From NCBI RefSeq assembly GCF_014699005.1, contig NZ_JACWZY010000036.1, positions 1-64,000 of the forward strand: DNA of 64,000 nucleotides. The letters run 5' to 3'. A model generated the notes under the pieces. It ran no database searches and was not told where the DNA came from. It saw only the letters and a list, made by a program, of their open reading frames with translations. Shown one piece after another: positions 52,745 to 60,668 of the stretch. Position 1 is the stretch's first letter; every line of letters starts with the position of its first letter. This DNA comes from Spirosoma profusum (GTDB lineage Bacteria; Bacteroidota; Bacteroidia; Cytophagales; Spirosomataceae). The position numbers were made by a program, and so were the translations under genes.

Positions 52745-52860
52745 AAGAACGCATTTCGACTGTGCCAAACTGACACGTCGCTGATGTGTGCTATTACATT
52801 TATGGGTTAGGTTTGCAAACGCCATCTCACGCTTTGAGGGTGGCGTTTGTTGTTTTGGAG
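52745..52860 (+). ncRNA. Candidate small RNA between the GT2 and YihY genes
   Basis: Between the sigma-54-like element and a hairpin at 52816-52849 (CAAACGCCATC with its complement, some G-U) followed by TGTTGTTTT lie about 110 bases with no coding sense. This is the layout of an sRNA, but it rests on two weak signals and overlaps the 3' end of the YihY gene on the opposite strand. Confidence 0.2.
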
Positions 52861-53810
52861 GATTTATTAGTAGGCTTGTCAGCTTCTAAATCATAAAGCG
52901 CTACGTTCATTTCGAACCCTAAAATCAGCAGTATTGAGATCAGATTTATCCAGATCATTAGGGCAATCAACGTACCAATTGATCCATACAATTTGTTGTA
53001 TGAACCAAAATTAGAGACGTAATACGAAAAGCCGAACGTCGTCAGCACGATTAAAATGGAGGCCGCAACCGAACCAGGTAAGATGTGACTCCACTTCATG
53101 TTTACGTTTGGACCAAACCGGTAAATCATGGAAACTGTCGCCAGAAAAACTGCAAAAACAACCAGATAGCGGCCTATCGCTAACAGGTTGACAAAAACAA
53201 CATTGTTTAGAATGCCGAAGTGAAGCAGGTAGTCGCTGACAATGCCGCCAATAATGAGCACGACAACGGCCAGGATCAATGCAAATGCCAGCGTAAACGT
53301 CAACCCGATGGCAATCGCGCGAATCTTGAAAAAACCGCGCCGTTCGGCTGAATGGTATGACGAGTTGAACGCCTGCATCAAAGCAACTACGCCACTGGTA
53401 GCCGAATACAAAGCCAGAAAAAAACCCAGCGACAGCACTCCGCTACGTGGTCGGCTGATGATATCCCGGATGGTTGTATCGGCTGAACTGAACGTATCAC
53501 CGGGGAGCAATTCCTTCAGAAAGACCATAATCTGATCTTCGAGGTTTTGAATTGGAATGTAAGGGATAAGCGTGAAGAAAAAGATCACCGTCGGGAAAAC
53601 CGCCAAAATCAGACTATACGCTACCGAAGCAGCTCGTTCGCTGGTATTATTGTCTACAATCTGGTTGCCCATTCGCTTCAGAAAGGCATACCAGGTTGTT
53701 TTCGAATTAAACGGATGGTGGTCGTGTAGCCAGATGCGTAGATTTCGCAACGACTTAAAACCCAATAGCTTGTCGAACATAGTGGTGATTAGTCGATAGG
53801 CAACAGTCAT
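52827..53810 (-). CDS. YihY/BrkB-family inner-membrane protein
   Basis: 327 residues (ATG 53780 gives 317). Five to six TM segments in the family pattern: SERAASVAYSLILAVFPTVIFFFTL, VLSLGFFLALYSATSGVVALMQAFNSSY, RAIAIGLTFTLAFALILAVVVLIIGGIV, AIGRYLVVFAVFLATVSMIYRFGP, and LYGSIGTLIALMIWINLISILLILGFEMN. YihY-like proteins were once called RNase BN; that activity belongs to another protein. Role unknown, possibly membrane lipid or solute handling. Confidence 0.9.
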   Translation of the reverse strand: MTVAYRLITTMFDKLLGFKSLRNLRIWLHDHHPFNSKTTWYAFLKRMGNQIVDNNTSERAASVAYSLILAVFPTVIFFFTLIPYIPIQNLEDQIMVFLKELLPGDTFSSADTTIRDIISRPRSGVLSLGFFLALYSATSGVVALMQAFNSSYHSAERRGFFKIRAIAIGLTFTLAFALILAVVVLIIGGIVSDYLLHFGILNNVVFVNLLAIGRYLVVFAVFLATVSMIYRFGPNVNMKWSHILPGSVAASILIVLTTFGFSYYVSNFGSYNKLYGSIGTLIALMIWINLISILLILGFEMNVALYDLEADKPTNKSSKTTNATLKA

Positions 53811-53873
53811 TAAGAGTAACTACGTTCTGACGACTAATGACTATCTACTCTTGACTACGTAGTAACTTACCAC

Positions 53874-54281
53874 TCAAAAGAAAGGTTTGGTTGCTTCCAC
53901 TAATTCAGCAGGTGCCGAGCAGGGGCGGCCCGTATCGGAACGTACAAAGACGAGTGTTGTCTGGCCGGTATTGAGTAACTGACCATTCTGGTTGAAAATC
54001 TCGTAACTAAACATCAACCGGGTTTTAGGCATTTGCGGAATCGTTACCCGAATGGTCAGGAGATCGTCGTATTTAGCAGCCCGTATGAATCGTGAATTAA
54101 GATCATAAACCGGCATCGAAATACCACCTTCTTCAACTTCTTTATAGGTAAGTCCCAGAAAACGTAGCGTTTCGACCCGGCCAATTTCATAGTAACGGGC
54201 GTAGTTGCCGTAATACACAATGCCCATCTGGTCAGTATCGTAATAGCGTACGCGAATGTTGGTAACGTCGTGATTAATCAT
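53874..54281 (-). CDS. YbgC-type acyl-CoA thioesterase (hotdog fold)
   Basis: 135 residues. The hotdog 4-hydroxybenzoyl-CoA thioesterase signature is clear: IRVRYYDTDQMGIVYYGNYARYYEIGRVETLRF with the catalytic Asp in YDTDQMG, then TRLMFSYEIFNQ and TGQTTLVFV. Hydrolyses short- or medium-chain acyl-CoAs; in E. coli YbgC is part of the Tol-Pal operon, which is not present here. Confidence 0.88.
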   Translation of the reverse strand: MINHDVTNIRVRYYDTDQMGIVYYGNYARYYEIGRVETLRFLGLTYKEVEEGGISMPVYDLNSRFIRAAKYDDLLTIRVTIPQMPKTRLMFSYEIFNQNGQLLNTGQTTLVFVRSDTGRPCSAPAELVEATKPFF

Positions 54282-54307
54282 AGGAATGGGTAGTCGGCAT
54301 TTGGCTC

Positions 54308-54379
54308 TGACAGGCTCCGGCTGTTAGAGTCGCGCCAGCGACTAACTTTGTAGTTACGACCGACAGCCAGAGCCTGTCG
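54308..54379. repeat. REP-like nested hairpin (GACAGGCTC-type)
   Basis: Arms 54308-54324 and 54363-54379 are complementary over 17 bases with two mismatches. Inside lies a second hairpin AGTCGC-GCCA-GCGACT (54328-54343). The two-level structure resembles REP-type dispersed elements and sits downstream of the mltG stop on the minus strand. Confidence 0.65.
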
Positions 54380-54386
54380 GGGCCTT

Positions 54387-55424
54387 CTATTTCATAATCT
54401 TCATACGAGTGAGTGCCTGTTGATACAAGCGGGCGTTTGCCAGATGTTCGGCTAGGGTTTTCGAAAACGTATGATAGCCGTTAAAACGAGCATCGACCAC
54501 AAAGTACAGATAATCATGCTGTTCGGCATTCAGAACGTTGTCAATCGTGGCTGGCGCAGGCAGGTTTATGGGACCGGGAGGCAATCCGGTGTAACGATAC
54601 GTGTTGTAAGGCGAATCGATGGTGAGTTGACGATTCAGCAGCCGACGTATCCCAAAATCACGTAGGGCGAAAATAACAGTCGGGTCGGCTTCCAGCTTGA
54701 TACCTCGTTTCAGCCGGTTCAGATAAACGCCGGCCACACGGGGCTGCTCGTCACGTTTGTTGGTTTCTGACGCTACAATCGAAGCCAGTACCTGCGTTTG
54801 GGTTTGCGTCAGTCCTTTTTCTTTCGCTTTAGCCTGTCGCTCAGGCGTCCAGAATTTTTTGTATTCCGTACCCATTCGGTCCAGAAACGCTTCGGGCTTG
54901 ATGGTCCAGAAAATTTGATACGTATTAGGAAGGAACAGACAGACGATGGTGGTGGTATCGAAACCAAATTTCTCGCACGTAGCAGGGTCGTTAAGAAGTT
55001 TGCCAAGGGCATCCGGTCCAAATTCAAACTTGTTGCCGAGCCGTTGAATCAGGTCGCTTTTCATCCGGATGTTATTGAACGTAACGGGCATGGCATCCTG
55101 ATTACCGCTACGTAGTTTCACCAGGGCTTCGCGGTTGCCCATTTTTGGTTTAATTTCGTAACGTCCTTCTTTAACTTTCTCGCTGTATTTCATCATCTTA
55201 GCCAGAAACCGGAACGAGGTTTCATCGTTGATGACTTTATGCAGTTTGAGCGTATCCATCACCGATTCGAACGTAGCACCGCGCGGAATCAGGAGGGCAA
55301 ACGTTTTGTCGTTATCTTGTACAAGAAGATTCGGACTTTTGAAAACCTGCCAGAAATAAAAGGAGAACGTACTGAGCAGAATGGAAACGGTCAGGAACAG
55401 GCCGATTTTGACGTTACGAGACAT
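54387..55424 (-). CDS. mltG: Endolytic transglycosylase MltG
   Basis: 345 residues. An N-terminal TM anchor (IGLFLTVSILLSTFSFYFW) precedes a LysM-like segment and the YceG catalytic domain: ASIVASETNKRDEQPRVAGVYLNRLKRGIKLEADPTVIFAL (Glu of SET is catalytic), SPYNTYRYTGLPPGPI and YLYFV. MltG cleaves nascent glycan strands and influences their length. Periplasmic. A TAAATTTG-type element lies about 80 bases upstream. Confidence 0.93.
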   Translation of the reverse strand: MSRNVKIGLFLTVSILLSTFSFYFWQVFKSPNLLVQDNDKTFALLIPRGATFESVMDTLKLHKVINDETSFRFLAKMMKYSEKVKEGRYEIKPKMGNREALVKLRSGNQDAMPVTFNNIRMKSDLIQRLGNKFEFGPDALGKLLNDPATCEKFGFDTTTIVCLFLPNTYQIFWTIKPEAFLDRMGTEYKKFWTPERQAKAKEKGLTQTQTQVLASIVASETNKRDEQPRVAGVYLNRLKRGIKLEADPTVIFALRDFGIRRLLNRQLTIDSPYNTYRYTGLPPGPINLPAPATIDNVLNAEQHDYLYFVVDARFNGYHTFSKTLAEHLANARLYQQALTRMKIMK

Positions 55425-55506
55425 GCTTTAAATAGTGACCGGGTCGCCGGTGCGATTATGAATGATGAATTAGGAATGACTGAAAGCTGATTCGTAATTC
55501 AGTTCG

Positions 55507-55514
55507 CAAATTTA
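55507..55514 (-). promoter_or_regulatory. -7 element upstream of mltG
   Basis: TAAATTTG on the minus strand fits TAnnTTTG. No -33 TTG at ideal spacing was found. Confidence 0.4.
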
Positions 55515-55650
55515 CGCATATGCGTTGAAGTAGGTGCTAGTTTTTGGTTTCAAGTTTCATCCACATTACCGGGCGGTGCTTCATTGGCTGCTGCAAAAAC
55601 GTGAAACGAAGAACTGTTACGTTATCGGCTGGTATTTGCGGAAAGAGTTG

Positions 55651-55658
55651 TAAATTTG
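55651..55658 (+). promoter_or_regulatory. -7 element at the MFS gene start
   Basis: TAAATTTG fits TAnnTTTG, and the longest MFS reading frame would start inside it (TTG 55656). If used, transcription starts near 55664 and the true start codon is downstream. Confidence 0.4.
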
Positions 55659-55679
55659 GGTGAACCAAATCAACTCGTT

Positions 55680-56936
55680 TTGATAGTTCGCTCGCCTTTT
55701 TCGCGCTCGGTTTCTCCCGGTCCTTCCCTGTATACGCTCTCGTTCTGGCTGTTGTCTGTTAGTAACTTCCTGTTCTCGGCCAGTTTTTCGATGATGATTC
55801 CTGAACTGCCAAATTACCTGACCAGGTTGGGTGGGCGGGAATATGTCGGGTTGATTATTGCGCTCTTTACGTTCACAGCGGGTGTTTCGCGGCCATTCAG
55901 CGGCAAAATTACGGATACCGTAGGCCGGGTTCCAGTCATGGCTTTTGGTTCATTAGTGTGCTTTGTCTGCGGATTTCTGTATCCATACCTGATAACTGTC
56001 TGGGGATTTTTGACGCTACGTCTCATTCACGGTTTTTCAACGGGGACCAAACCCACGGCTACGGCTGCCTATGTAGCGGACGTAGTACCAGCCAACCGCC
56101 GGGGCGAAGCGATGGGTATGCTGGGTTTGTTTACAGCGATGGGTATGTCGTTGGGACCGGCCATCGGAAGTTGGTTAGCTACTGACTTTTCGATGAACGT
56201 AATGTTCTGGGTATCATCGGCTTTTGCACTGCTCTCTATAGGTATTCTGCTACGTATGCCGGAAACATTGGTGAATACTCAACCTTTTCGCTTTGGGTTG
56301 CTACGTCTGAAAAAACAAGAAATCTTCGATAAGCAGGCGATACCTCCCTTTATTGTTCTGCTGCTGCAATCGTTCTCGTCGGGTGTGGTGTTGACAGTTA
56401 TTTCGGACCTGAGTGCTACGTTAGGCATTACGAACAAAGGCTTGTTTTTTACGGTCTACACGATTGCTTCACTGGTCGTTCGACTGATTTTCAGTAAGTC
56501 ATCGGACCGATACGGACGAGTACCTGTATTGGCGATTTCGACGGCAGTGCTGGCTTTGTCGATGGCCTTGCTGGTTGTTGCCGATACGTTGGTCCTGTTC
56601 TGGACAGCCGCTATTTTCTACGGTATGTCGTGGGGAATGAACTCGCCGACGGTGCAGGCCTGGACTGCCGATTTGAGCGATGAGCATACGCGTGGACGAG
56701 CTATGGCAACCATGTACATTGCACTCGAAGCCGGCATTGGGTTGGGTGCAGTAGGAGCGGGGTGGCTGCTGAATCACGTTGGCGAGGCTGGCATCGAGGC
56801 TTCGTTTGGTGTAGGGGGCGTACTGGCACTATTGGCAGTGGGCTATCTGGTGTGGTTCTGGCGGAAAAAGCCAGAACTGATACGTCATAAAGTGAACGAT
56901 GCGGATGAGATGGCGTTGGTTGACGGTGAACCTTAA
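55680..56936 (+). CDS. MFS transporter
   Basis: 418 residues from TTG 55680. A longer frame from TTG 55656 is unlikely because of the -7 element at 55651; no ATG occurs before TM1. Twelve TM helices of a typical MFS: TM1 LYTLSFWLLSVSNFLFSASF, then the family loop GKITDTVGRVPVMAFG between TM2 and TM3 (DxxGRxxxx variant), FIVLLLQSFSSGVVLTVISD at the start of the second half, and SKSSDRYGRVPVLAIS as the symmetrical loop. Substrate unknown. Ends one base into the next gene, so they are translationally linked. Confidence 0.85.
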   Translation: MIVRSPFSRSVSPGPSLYTLSFWLLSVSNFLFSASFSMMIPELPNYLTRLGGREYVGLIIALFTFTAGVSRPFSGKITDTVGRVPVMAFGSLVCFVCGFLYPYLITVWGFLTLRLIHGFSTGTKPTATAAYVADVVPANRRGEAMGMLGLFTAMGMSLGPAIGSWLATDFSMNVMFWVSSAFALLSIGILLRMPETLVNTQPFRFGLLRLKKQEIFDKQAIPPFIVLLLQSFSSGVVLTVISDLSATLGITNKGLFFTVYTIASLVVRLIFSKSSDRYGRVPVLAISTAVLALSMALLVVADTLVLFWTAAIFYGMSWGMNSPTVQAWTADLSDEHTRGRAMATMYIALEAGIGLGAVGAGWLLNHVGEAGIEASFGVGGVLALLAVGYLVWFWRKKPELIRHKVNDADEMALVDGEP

Positions 56937-57337
56937 TGGAGAACGTAGAACCAAAAATTCGCCCGCTGGTTGATGCCCTGAACCAAACAGGACTGGTGCG
57001 AACATTCTCGAGTTGTGAAGGCCATTTCGCACTGGAAGAACAAACGATAGTTGACCGTAACCACGCCGAAGTGCGGTTCGTTCCGGCCCCCGATACGTCT
57101 ATTATTGCTGTAGAAAAGTTGCTGGCTTCCATACTGCTACGTTTCAAATCGAAACATGGCCTGATTCCGGTCAAACTCACCGGGTATAAACTTCTGACAC
57201 CTATAGACGAAAAAACGGTTGAAGAAACGTTCGTCCTTGAACTACGTCCCTTCAACCGCTTCGACCCTCCCGATCGCAAACGTAGCGACGTAGATCGGGC
57301 AATTGAGCAAACGGTGAAACTGACGTATGAAGTATGA
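56936..57337 (+). CDS. Small protein of unknown function with an SSCEGH motif (TYW3-like?)
   Basis: 133 residues. It overlaps the MFS stop by one base (TAATG). The N-terminus IRPLVDALNQTGLVRTFSSCEGHF recalls the TYW3/Taw3 tRNA-wybutosine methyltransferase family's PxxDxIN...TTSSCSGR. The rest (ALEEQTIVDRNHAEVRFVPAP, VEKLLASILLRFK) has no clear motif for the rest of that fold. No other wybutosine genes are expected in bacteria, so the resemblance is speculative. Its last codons form the left arm of the convergent hairpin with hslU. Confidence 0.6.
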   Translation: MENVEPKIRPLVDALNQTGLVRTFSSCEGHFALEEQTIVDRNHAEVRFVPAPDTSIIAVEKLLASILLRFKSKHGLIPVKLTGYKLLTPIDEKTVEETFVLELRPFNRFDPPDRKRSDVDRAIEQTVKLTYEV

Positions 57338-57386
57338 GATATGATGTATTTAATACCACCAAATACATCATATCTCATACTTCATA
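57326..57386. terminator. 26-bp perfect convergent hairpin overlapping both stop codons
   Basis: Arms 57326-57351 and 57361-57386 pair perfectly over 26 bp with a 9-nt loop. The left arm contains the last three codons and stop of the small protein gene and the right arm reaches the hslU stop (57382-57384), so the palindrome is partly coding on each side. Confidence 0.85.
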
Positions 57387-58770
57387 AAATGTATTGGCTC
57401 AAATCGCGGTTTTTCACCAGCCCGTTTAGCTTTTCGCTGACCATTTCGCGCGTTACAACGACTTTTGCGTTAGCCCCTATTACGTCGGGGATGTCGAACA
57501 TGAAGTCATTCAGGAGGTGACTTAACACCGTTTGCAGCCGACGGGCGCCAATGTTTTCAACTTCGCTGTTGACCTCGAACGCAATACGGGCCAGTTCACG
57601 TAGCGCTTCATCCTGAAAAGTTAGCTCTACGCTCTCGGCGGCAAGCATGGCAACGTATTGTTTGGTTAAAGCGTTACGTGGCTCTTTCAGAATGTGATAA
57701 AAATCGTCTTCCGACAAACTTTGCAGCTCCACCCGAATTGGGAAACGACCCTGTAGCTCAGGAATTAAATCGCTGGGTTTTGCTACGTGGAAAGCCCCCG
57801 CAGCTACGAATAGAATGTGATCGGTATGAATAACGCCATATTTAGTATTCACCGCGCTGCCTTCCACAATCGGTAGTAAATCGCGCTGGACGCCCTCACG
57901 GCTTACGTCAGGACCGCCACCTCCGTTCCCCGACCGGGCTGACGCTACCTTGTCGATTTCGTCGATGAAGATGATGCCGGCATCTTCGGCTTTTCGAATG
58001 GCTTCTTCTTTCACTTCGTCCATATCGATGAGTTTGGCCGCTTCGTCTTCCAGAAGAATTTTACGCGCTTCGGCAATACTCACCTTGCGTTTTTTTCCGC
58101 GCTTAGGCATCATGTTGCCGATCATTTCCTGAATATTCATCATCGACAGATCATCGACCGCACCGCCCATAACGCCAATGTTTGGTGTTTGACTCTGTTG
58201 TACGTCGATGTCGATTTTACGGTCGTCCATCTCCCCCGAGCGGATTTTTTCGCGGAATCGTTCGCGGGTACGCTCGTTCAGTTCGGCATCAGGATCGAGT
58301 TTTTTCTCGTTCTCAAAGCCCAGATGACCATTCGCCGGTTTTACGGGCGGAATCAGAATGTCCAGAATGGTGTCTTCAACCATTTGTTGCGCCTGACCGC
58401 GAACGGCTTCTTTTCGGGCAGCACGAACCATATTTACCGCTTGCTCAACCAGGTCGCGAACCATGCTCTCGACATCGCGGCCTACGTAGCCAACTTCGGT
58501 GAATTTTGAGGCTTCAACTTTCACGAACGGCGCATCGGCAATCTTAGCCAGACGACGGGCAATTTCGGTTTTGCCGACGCCGGTTGCGCCAATCATCAGA
58601 ATATTGTTGGGAGTGATTTCGCGCTGCATATCGGCAGTGCTGTTCATGCGTCGCCAGCGATTACGCAGGGCAATAGCTACGTTACGTTTGGCATCGCCCT
58701 GACCGATGATGTACTGGTCTAATTCGGCCACAATCTGCCGGGGCGTAAGGTCTTTAAGTGATAGGGTCAT
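57382..58770 (-). CDS. hslU: ATP-dependent protease ATPase subunit HslU
   Basis: 462 residues. HslU (ClpY) unfolds substrates for HslV. Family features: LTPRQIVAELDQYIIGQGDAKRNVAIALRNRWRR, Walker A MIGATGVGKTEIARRLA, EASKFTEVGYVGRDVESMVRDLVE, the I-domain in the middle (about 130-240), Walker B IIFIDEIDKVAS, and sensor region IENIGARRLQTVLSHLL. No hslV is adjacent. The gene lies between a convergent hairpin and a divergent GntR gene, so its partner must be elsewhere. Confidence 0.96.
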   Translation of the reverse strand: MTLSLKDLTPRQIVAELDQYIIGQGDAKRNVAIALRNRWRRMNSTADMQREITPNNILMIGATGVGKTEIARRLAKIADAPFVKVEASKFTEVGYVGRDVESMVRDLVEQAVNMVRAARKEAVRGQAQQMVEDTILDILIPPVKPANGHLGFENEKKLDPDAELNERTRERFREKIRSGEMDDRKIDIDVQQSQTPNIGVMGGAVDDLSMMNIQEMIGNMMPKRGKKRKVSIAEARKILLEDEAAKLIDMDEVKEEAIRKAEDAGIIFIDEIDKVASARSGNGGGGPDVSREGVQRDLLPIVEGSAVNTKYGVIHTDHILFVAAGAFHVAKPSDLIPELQGRFPIRVELQSLSEDDFYHILKEPRNALTKQYVAMLAAESVELTFQDEALRELARIAFEVNSEVENIGARRLQTVLSHLLNDFMFDIPDVIGANAKVVVTREMVSEKLNGLVKNRDLSQYIL

Positions 58771-58972
58771 TGACTCTGGATAAGCGTGATGGAAATGGTG
58801 CTTTTATTAAAGAAACACAGGAAATTGAAAATTGTGCCAATGCTACGTAAAAAGCTGGGAAAGTAAAGGCCGTTACCTCGGTTCTTTTGCAGATCAAAAG
58901 AGATTTACGCGAATCGTTTTCAGGAGTTTCTGTCGATACGTATCTGTTTTAATCGATTCGTGACCCATGATC

Positions 58973-58980
58973 TATATTTG
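58973..58980 (+). promoter_or_regulatory. -7 element of the GntR-family gene
   Basis: TATATTTG fits TAnnTTTG exactly. It ends six bases before ATG 58986, so the message would start at about that ATG, suggesting a leaderless or nearly leaderless transcript, or that the match is fortuitous. Confidence 0.4.
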
Positions 58981-58985
58981 TGAAT

Positions 58986-59732
58986 ATGACCACTGAGCCA
59001 GTTAGCCGTATCCCCAATTATCAGCAGTTGTACGAAACACTTCGGCAGGATATTATCCGAGGGGTATTTCAGCCGGGCGATTTGCTGCCTTCAGAGAGCG
59101 TATTGCAGCAGCAGTACCGGATGACCCAGCCGACTATACGTCAGGCACTTTCGCTGCTGGTGCGGGGAGGATACATCCGCAAACACCAGGGTAAGGGAAG
59201 TATTGTGCTGCCAATTCCGATAGGATTGGGGGTTATGTCGCTGAAAACCAACTCACCACAGGATGGTAACGTAGCCGCAAACGATTGGTCTGCCGAACGA
59301 ATTACTACAGCAATTTTAACAAAACCGTACCTGCGGCCTTTTCCAAACGATCTGTCATTTTCACCTGAAAATGAGCGACTGAACACCTTGTTTTACTACG
59401 TTGAACGGCTTCGATCTGTGAATGATACGCCAGTTTTCTGCGAGAAAATGATTTTGCCAAATCGTTATTTACCCAATTTTCTTCGCCAGCAACTCACCGA
59501 TCGTTCATTTTTTGATCTGCTACGTGTCAAATATGGGATACTGGTTACGGGTGGCGAGCAAAAGATTCAGGCAATGGCAGCGGAGGCCGACATTGCGAAA
59601 CAACTTCAGGTGGCAGTCGGAAGCCCAGTGCTACGTCTGGAGAAACGAATTGATACGAATAAGTTGGATTTTAGTTTCTACTCTTTGCTTTTCGCCAGAA
59701 ACGATCAATATATACTGCAAAGTAGGTTTTAA
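58986..59732 (+). CDS. GntR/HutC-family transcriptional regulator
   Basis: 248 residues from ATG 58986. The upstream GTG at 58980 overlaps the -7 element. N-terminal winged helix: YQQLYETLRQDIIRGVFQPGDLLPSESVLQQQYRMTQPTIRQALSLLVRGGYIRKHQGKGSIV. The C-terminal UTRA-like ligand domain (about 95-248) follows, with VERLRSVNDTPVFCEKMILP and a final beta-strand region. UTRA domains bind sugar phosphates or small organic acids. It may control itself and the neighbouring NrtR-type/SDR genes. Confidence 0.9.
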   Translation: MTTEPVSRIPNYQQLYETLRQDIIRGVFQPGDLLPSESVLQQQYRMTQPTIRQALSLLVRGGYIRKHQGKGSIVLPIPIGLGVMSLKTNSPQDGNVAANDWSAERITTAILTKPYLRPFPNDLSFSPENERLNTLFYYVERLRSVNDTPVFCEKMILPNRYLPNFLRQQLTDRSFFDLLRVKYGILVTGGEQKIQAMAAEADIAKQLQVAVGSPVLRLEKRIDTNKLDFSFYSLLFARNDQYILQSRF

Positions 59733-59745
59733 AAGGTGACAAAAA

Positions 59746-59819
59746 GTTATATAGTTGTAAGGTTATATAGTTGTAAAGTTGGCCAACTTTACAACTATAT
59801 AACCTTACAACTATATAAC
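59746..59819. repeat. 74-bp perfect palindrome with no loop
   Basis: Left arm 59746-59782 and right arm 59783-59819 are exactly complementary over 37 bp with no spacer. The arm itself contains two near copies of GTTATATAGTTGTAA. It lies between the GntR-family and NrtR-type genes, both on the plus strand. No T-tract or coding sense. See findings. Confidence 0.97.
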
Positions 59820-59881
59820 ATCAAAAAATTGGTACGATAAATGTTACTATTTTTGTGAAAGCGTAATAAATTATCACCAAT

Positions 59882-60583
59882 ATGTTAGCGCAATACAAGG
59901 AGCAGCACCCATACCTGCTGGCTTTAGACTCTATTATTTTTGGTTTCGATGGTGAAGGCCTTAATGTTTTATTAGTCGAACGTGGCGTAGGCGAAAAAAC
60001 ATGGTCGCTGATGGGAGGTTGGCTCCAACCTCAGGAAAGTCTCGAACAGGCAGCAGCCAGGATTGTGTTTGACCTGACAGGACTAAAGGAAGTGTATCTG
60101 GAACAGCTTCATGCGTTTGGTAATCCTGGCCGCGACCCAATAGTGCGAACTATTTCGGTAGCCTATTTTTCGCTAGTGAAACTGGCTGATCACGCTGCAA
60201 AACTGTCGGAAGCGTTCAAGGCTAGATGGTTTTCAATTTATAACCTTCCCAATTTATTGTTCGACCACGGCGATATGGTAGCGCTGGCCATCGAGCGACT
60301 AAGGTATAAAGCATCGCAGCATCCCATTGGGTTTGAGTTGCTTCCCAATAAATTTACCATCCCCCAGCTCAAAAAACTCTATGACGCCATTTATCACACG
60401 GATTTCGATAAACGAAACTTCAGCCGGAAAATCCTGTCTACCAAGCTGCTGATTAAACTGAGCGAGAAACAGAAAGGTTATTCGAAAAAAGGGGCTTTTT
60501 ATTATCAACTCGACCCGGATCGATACCAGAAGTCAGTACATTCGTTTCTGAACGTTATTCCTCACGCGGAAACCATCATGTGA
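59882..60583 (+). CDS. NrtR/AraR-type regulator with a degenerate Nudix domain
   Basis: 233 residues. The N-terminal Nudix-like domain (about 1-140) has YLLALDSIIFGFDGEGLNVLLVERG and a Nudix box position GGWLQPQESLEQAAARIVFDLTGL in which the catalytic RExxEE is replaced (R-I-V-F-D), so it should not hydrolyse. The C-terminal part (about 150-233) is the winged-helix region, with LPNKFTIPQLKKLYDAIYHTDFDKRNFSRKIL. NrtR-family regulators sense ADP-ribose and NAD metabolism; Bacteroidota AraR-type relatives control arabinose use. Which ligand applies here is unknown. Confidence 0.82.
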   Translation: MLAQYKEQHPYLLALDSIIFGFDGEGLNVLLVERGVGEKTWSLMGGWLQPQESLEQAAARIVFDLTGLKEVYLEQLHAFGNPGRDPIVRTISVAYFSLVKLADHAAKLSEAFKARWFSIYNLPNLLFDHGDMVALAIERLRYKASQHPIGFELLPNKFTIPQLKKLYDAIYHTDFDKRNFSRKILSTKLLIKLSEKQKGYSKKGAFYYQLDPDRYQKSVHSFLNVIPHAETIM

Positions 60584-60654
60584 AATTTTGCTATCGAAAA
60601 ATGGTAGCCTGGGTATTATCGGTAGGCGGACGAAGTACTCTCGTCGAATTCGCC

Positions 60655-60662
60655 TAACTTTG
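60655..60662 (+). promoter_or_regulatory. -7 element of the short-chain dehydrogenase gene
   Basis: TAACTTTG fits TAnnTTTG and ends seven bases before ATG 60669. A message starting near 60668 would be leaderless. A third case, with 18361 and 58973, of a -7 element almost touching an ATG. Confidence 0.45.
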
Positions 60663-60668
60663 CCGGTA

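Noticed and set aside
52710..52784. A 24-codon ORF preceded by AGGAGGT, seen as a possible leader peptide.
   Set aside because: The Shine-Dalgarno-like sequence abuts the ATG with no spacing, Bacteroidota rarely use such sites, and nothing downstream on the strand could be controlled by it.
53790..53870. A possible long inverted repeat between the YihY and thioesterase genes.
   Set aside because: Arms overlap and have many mismatches; I could not define a consistent stem.
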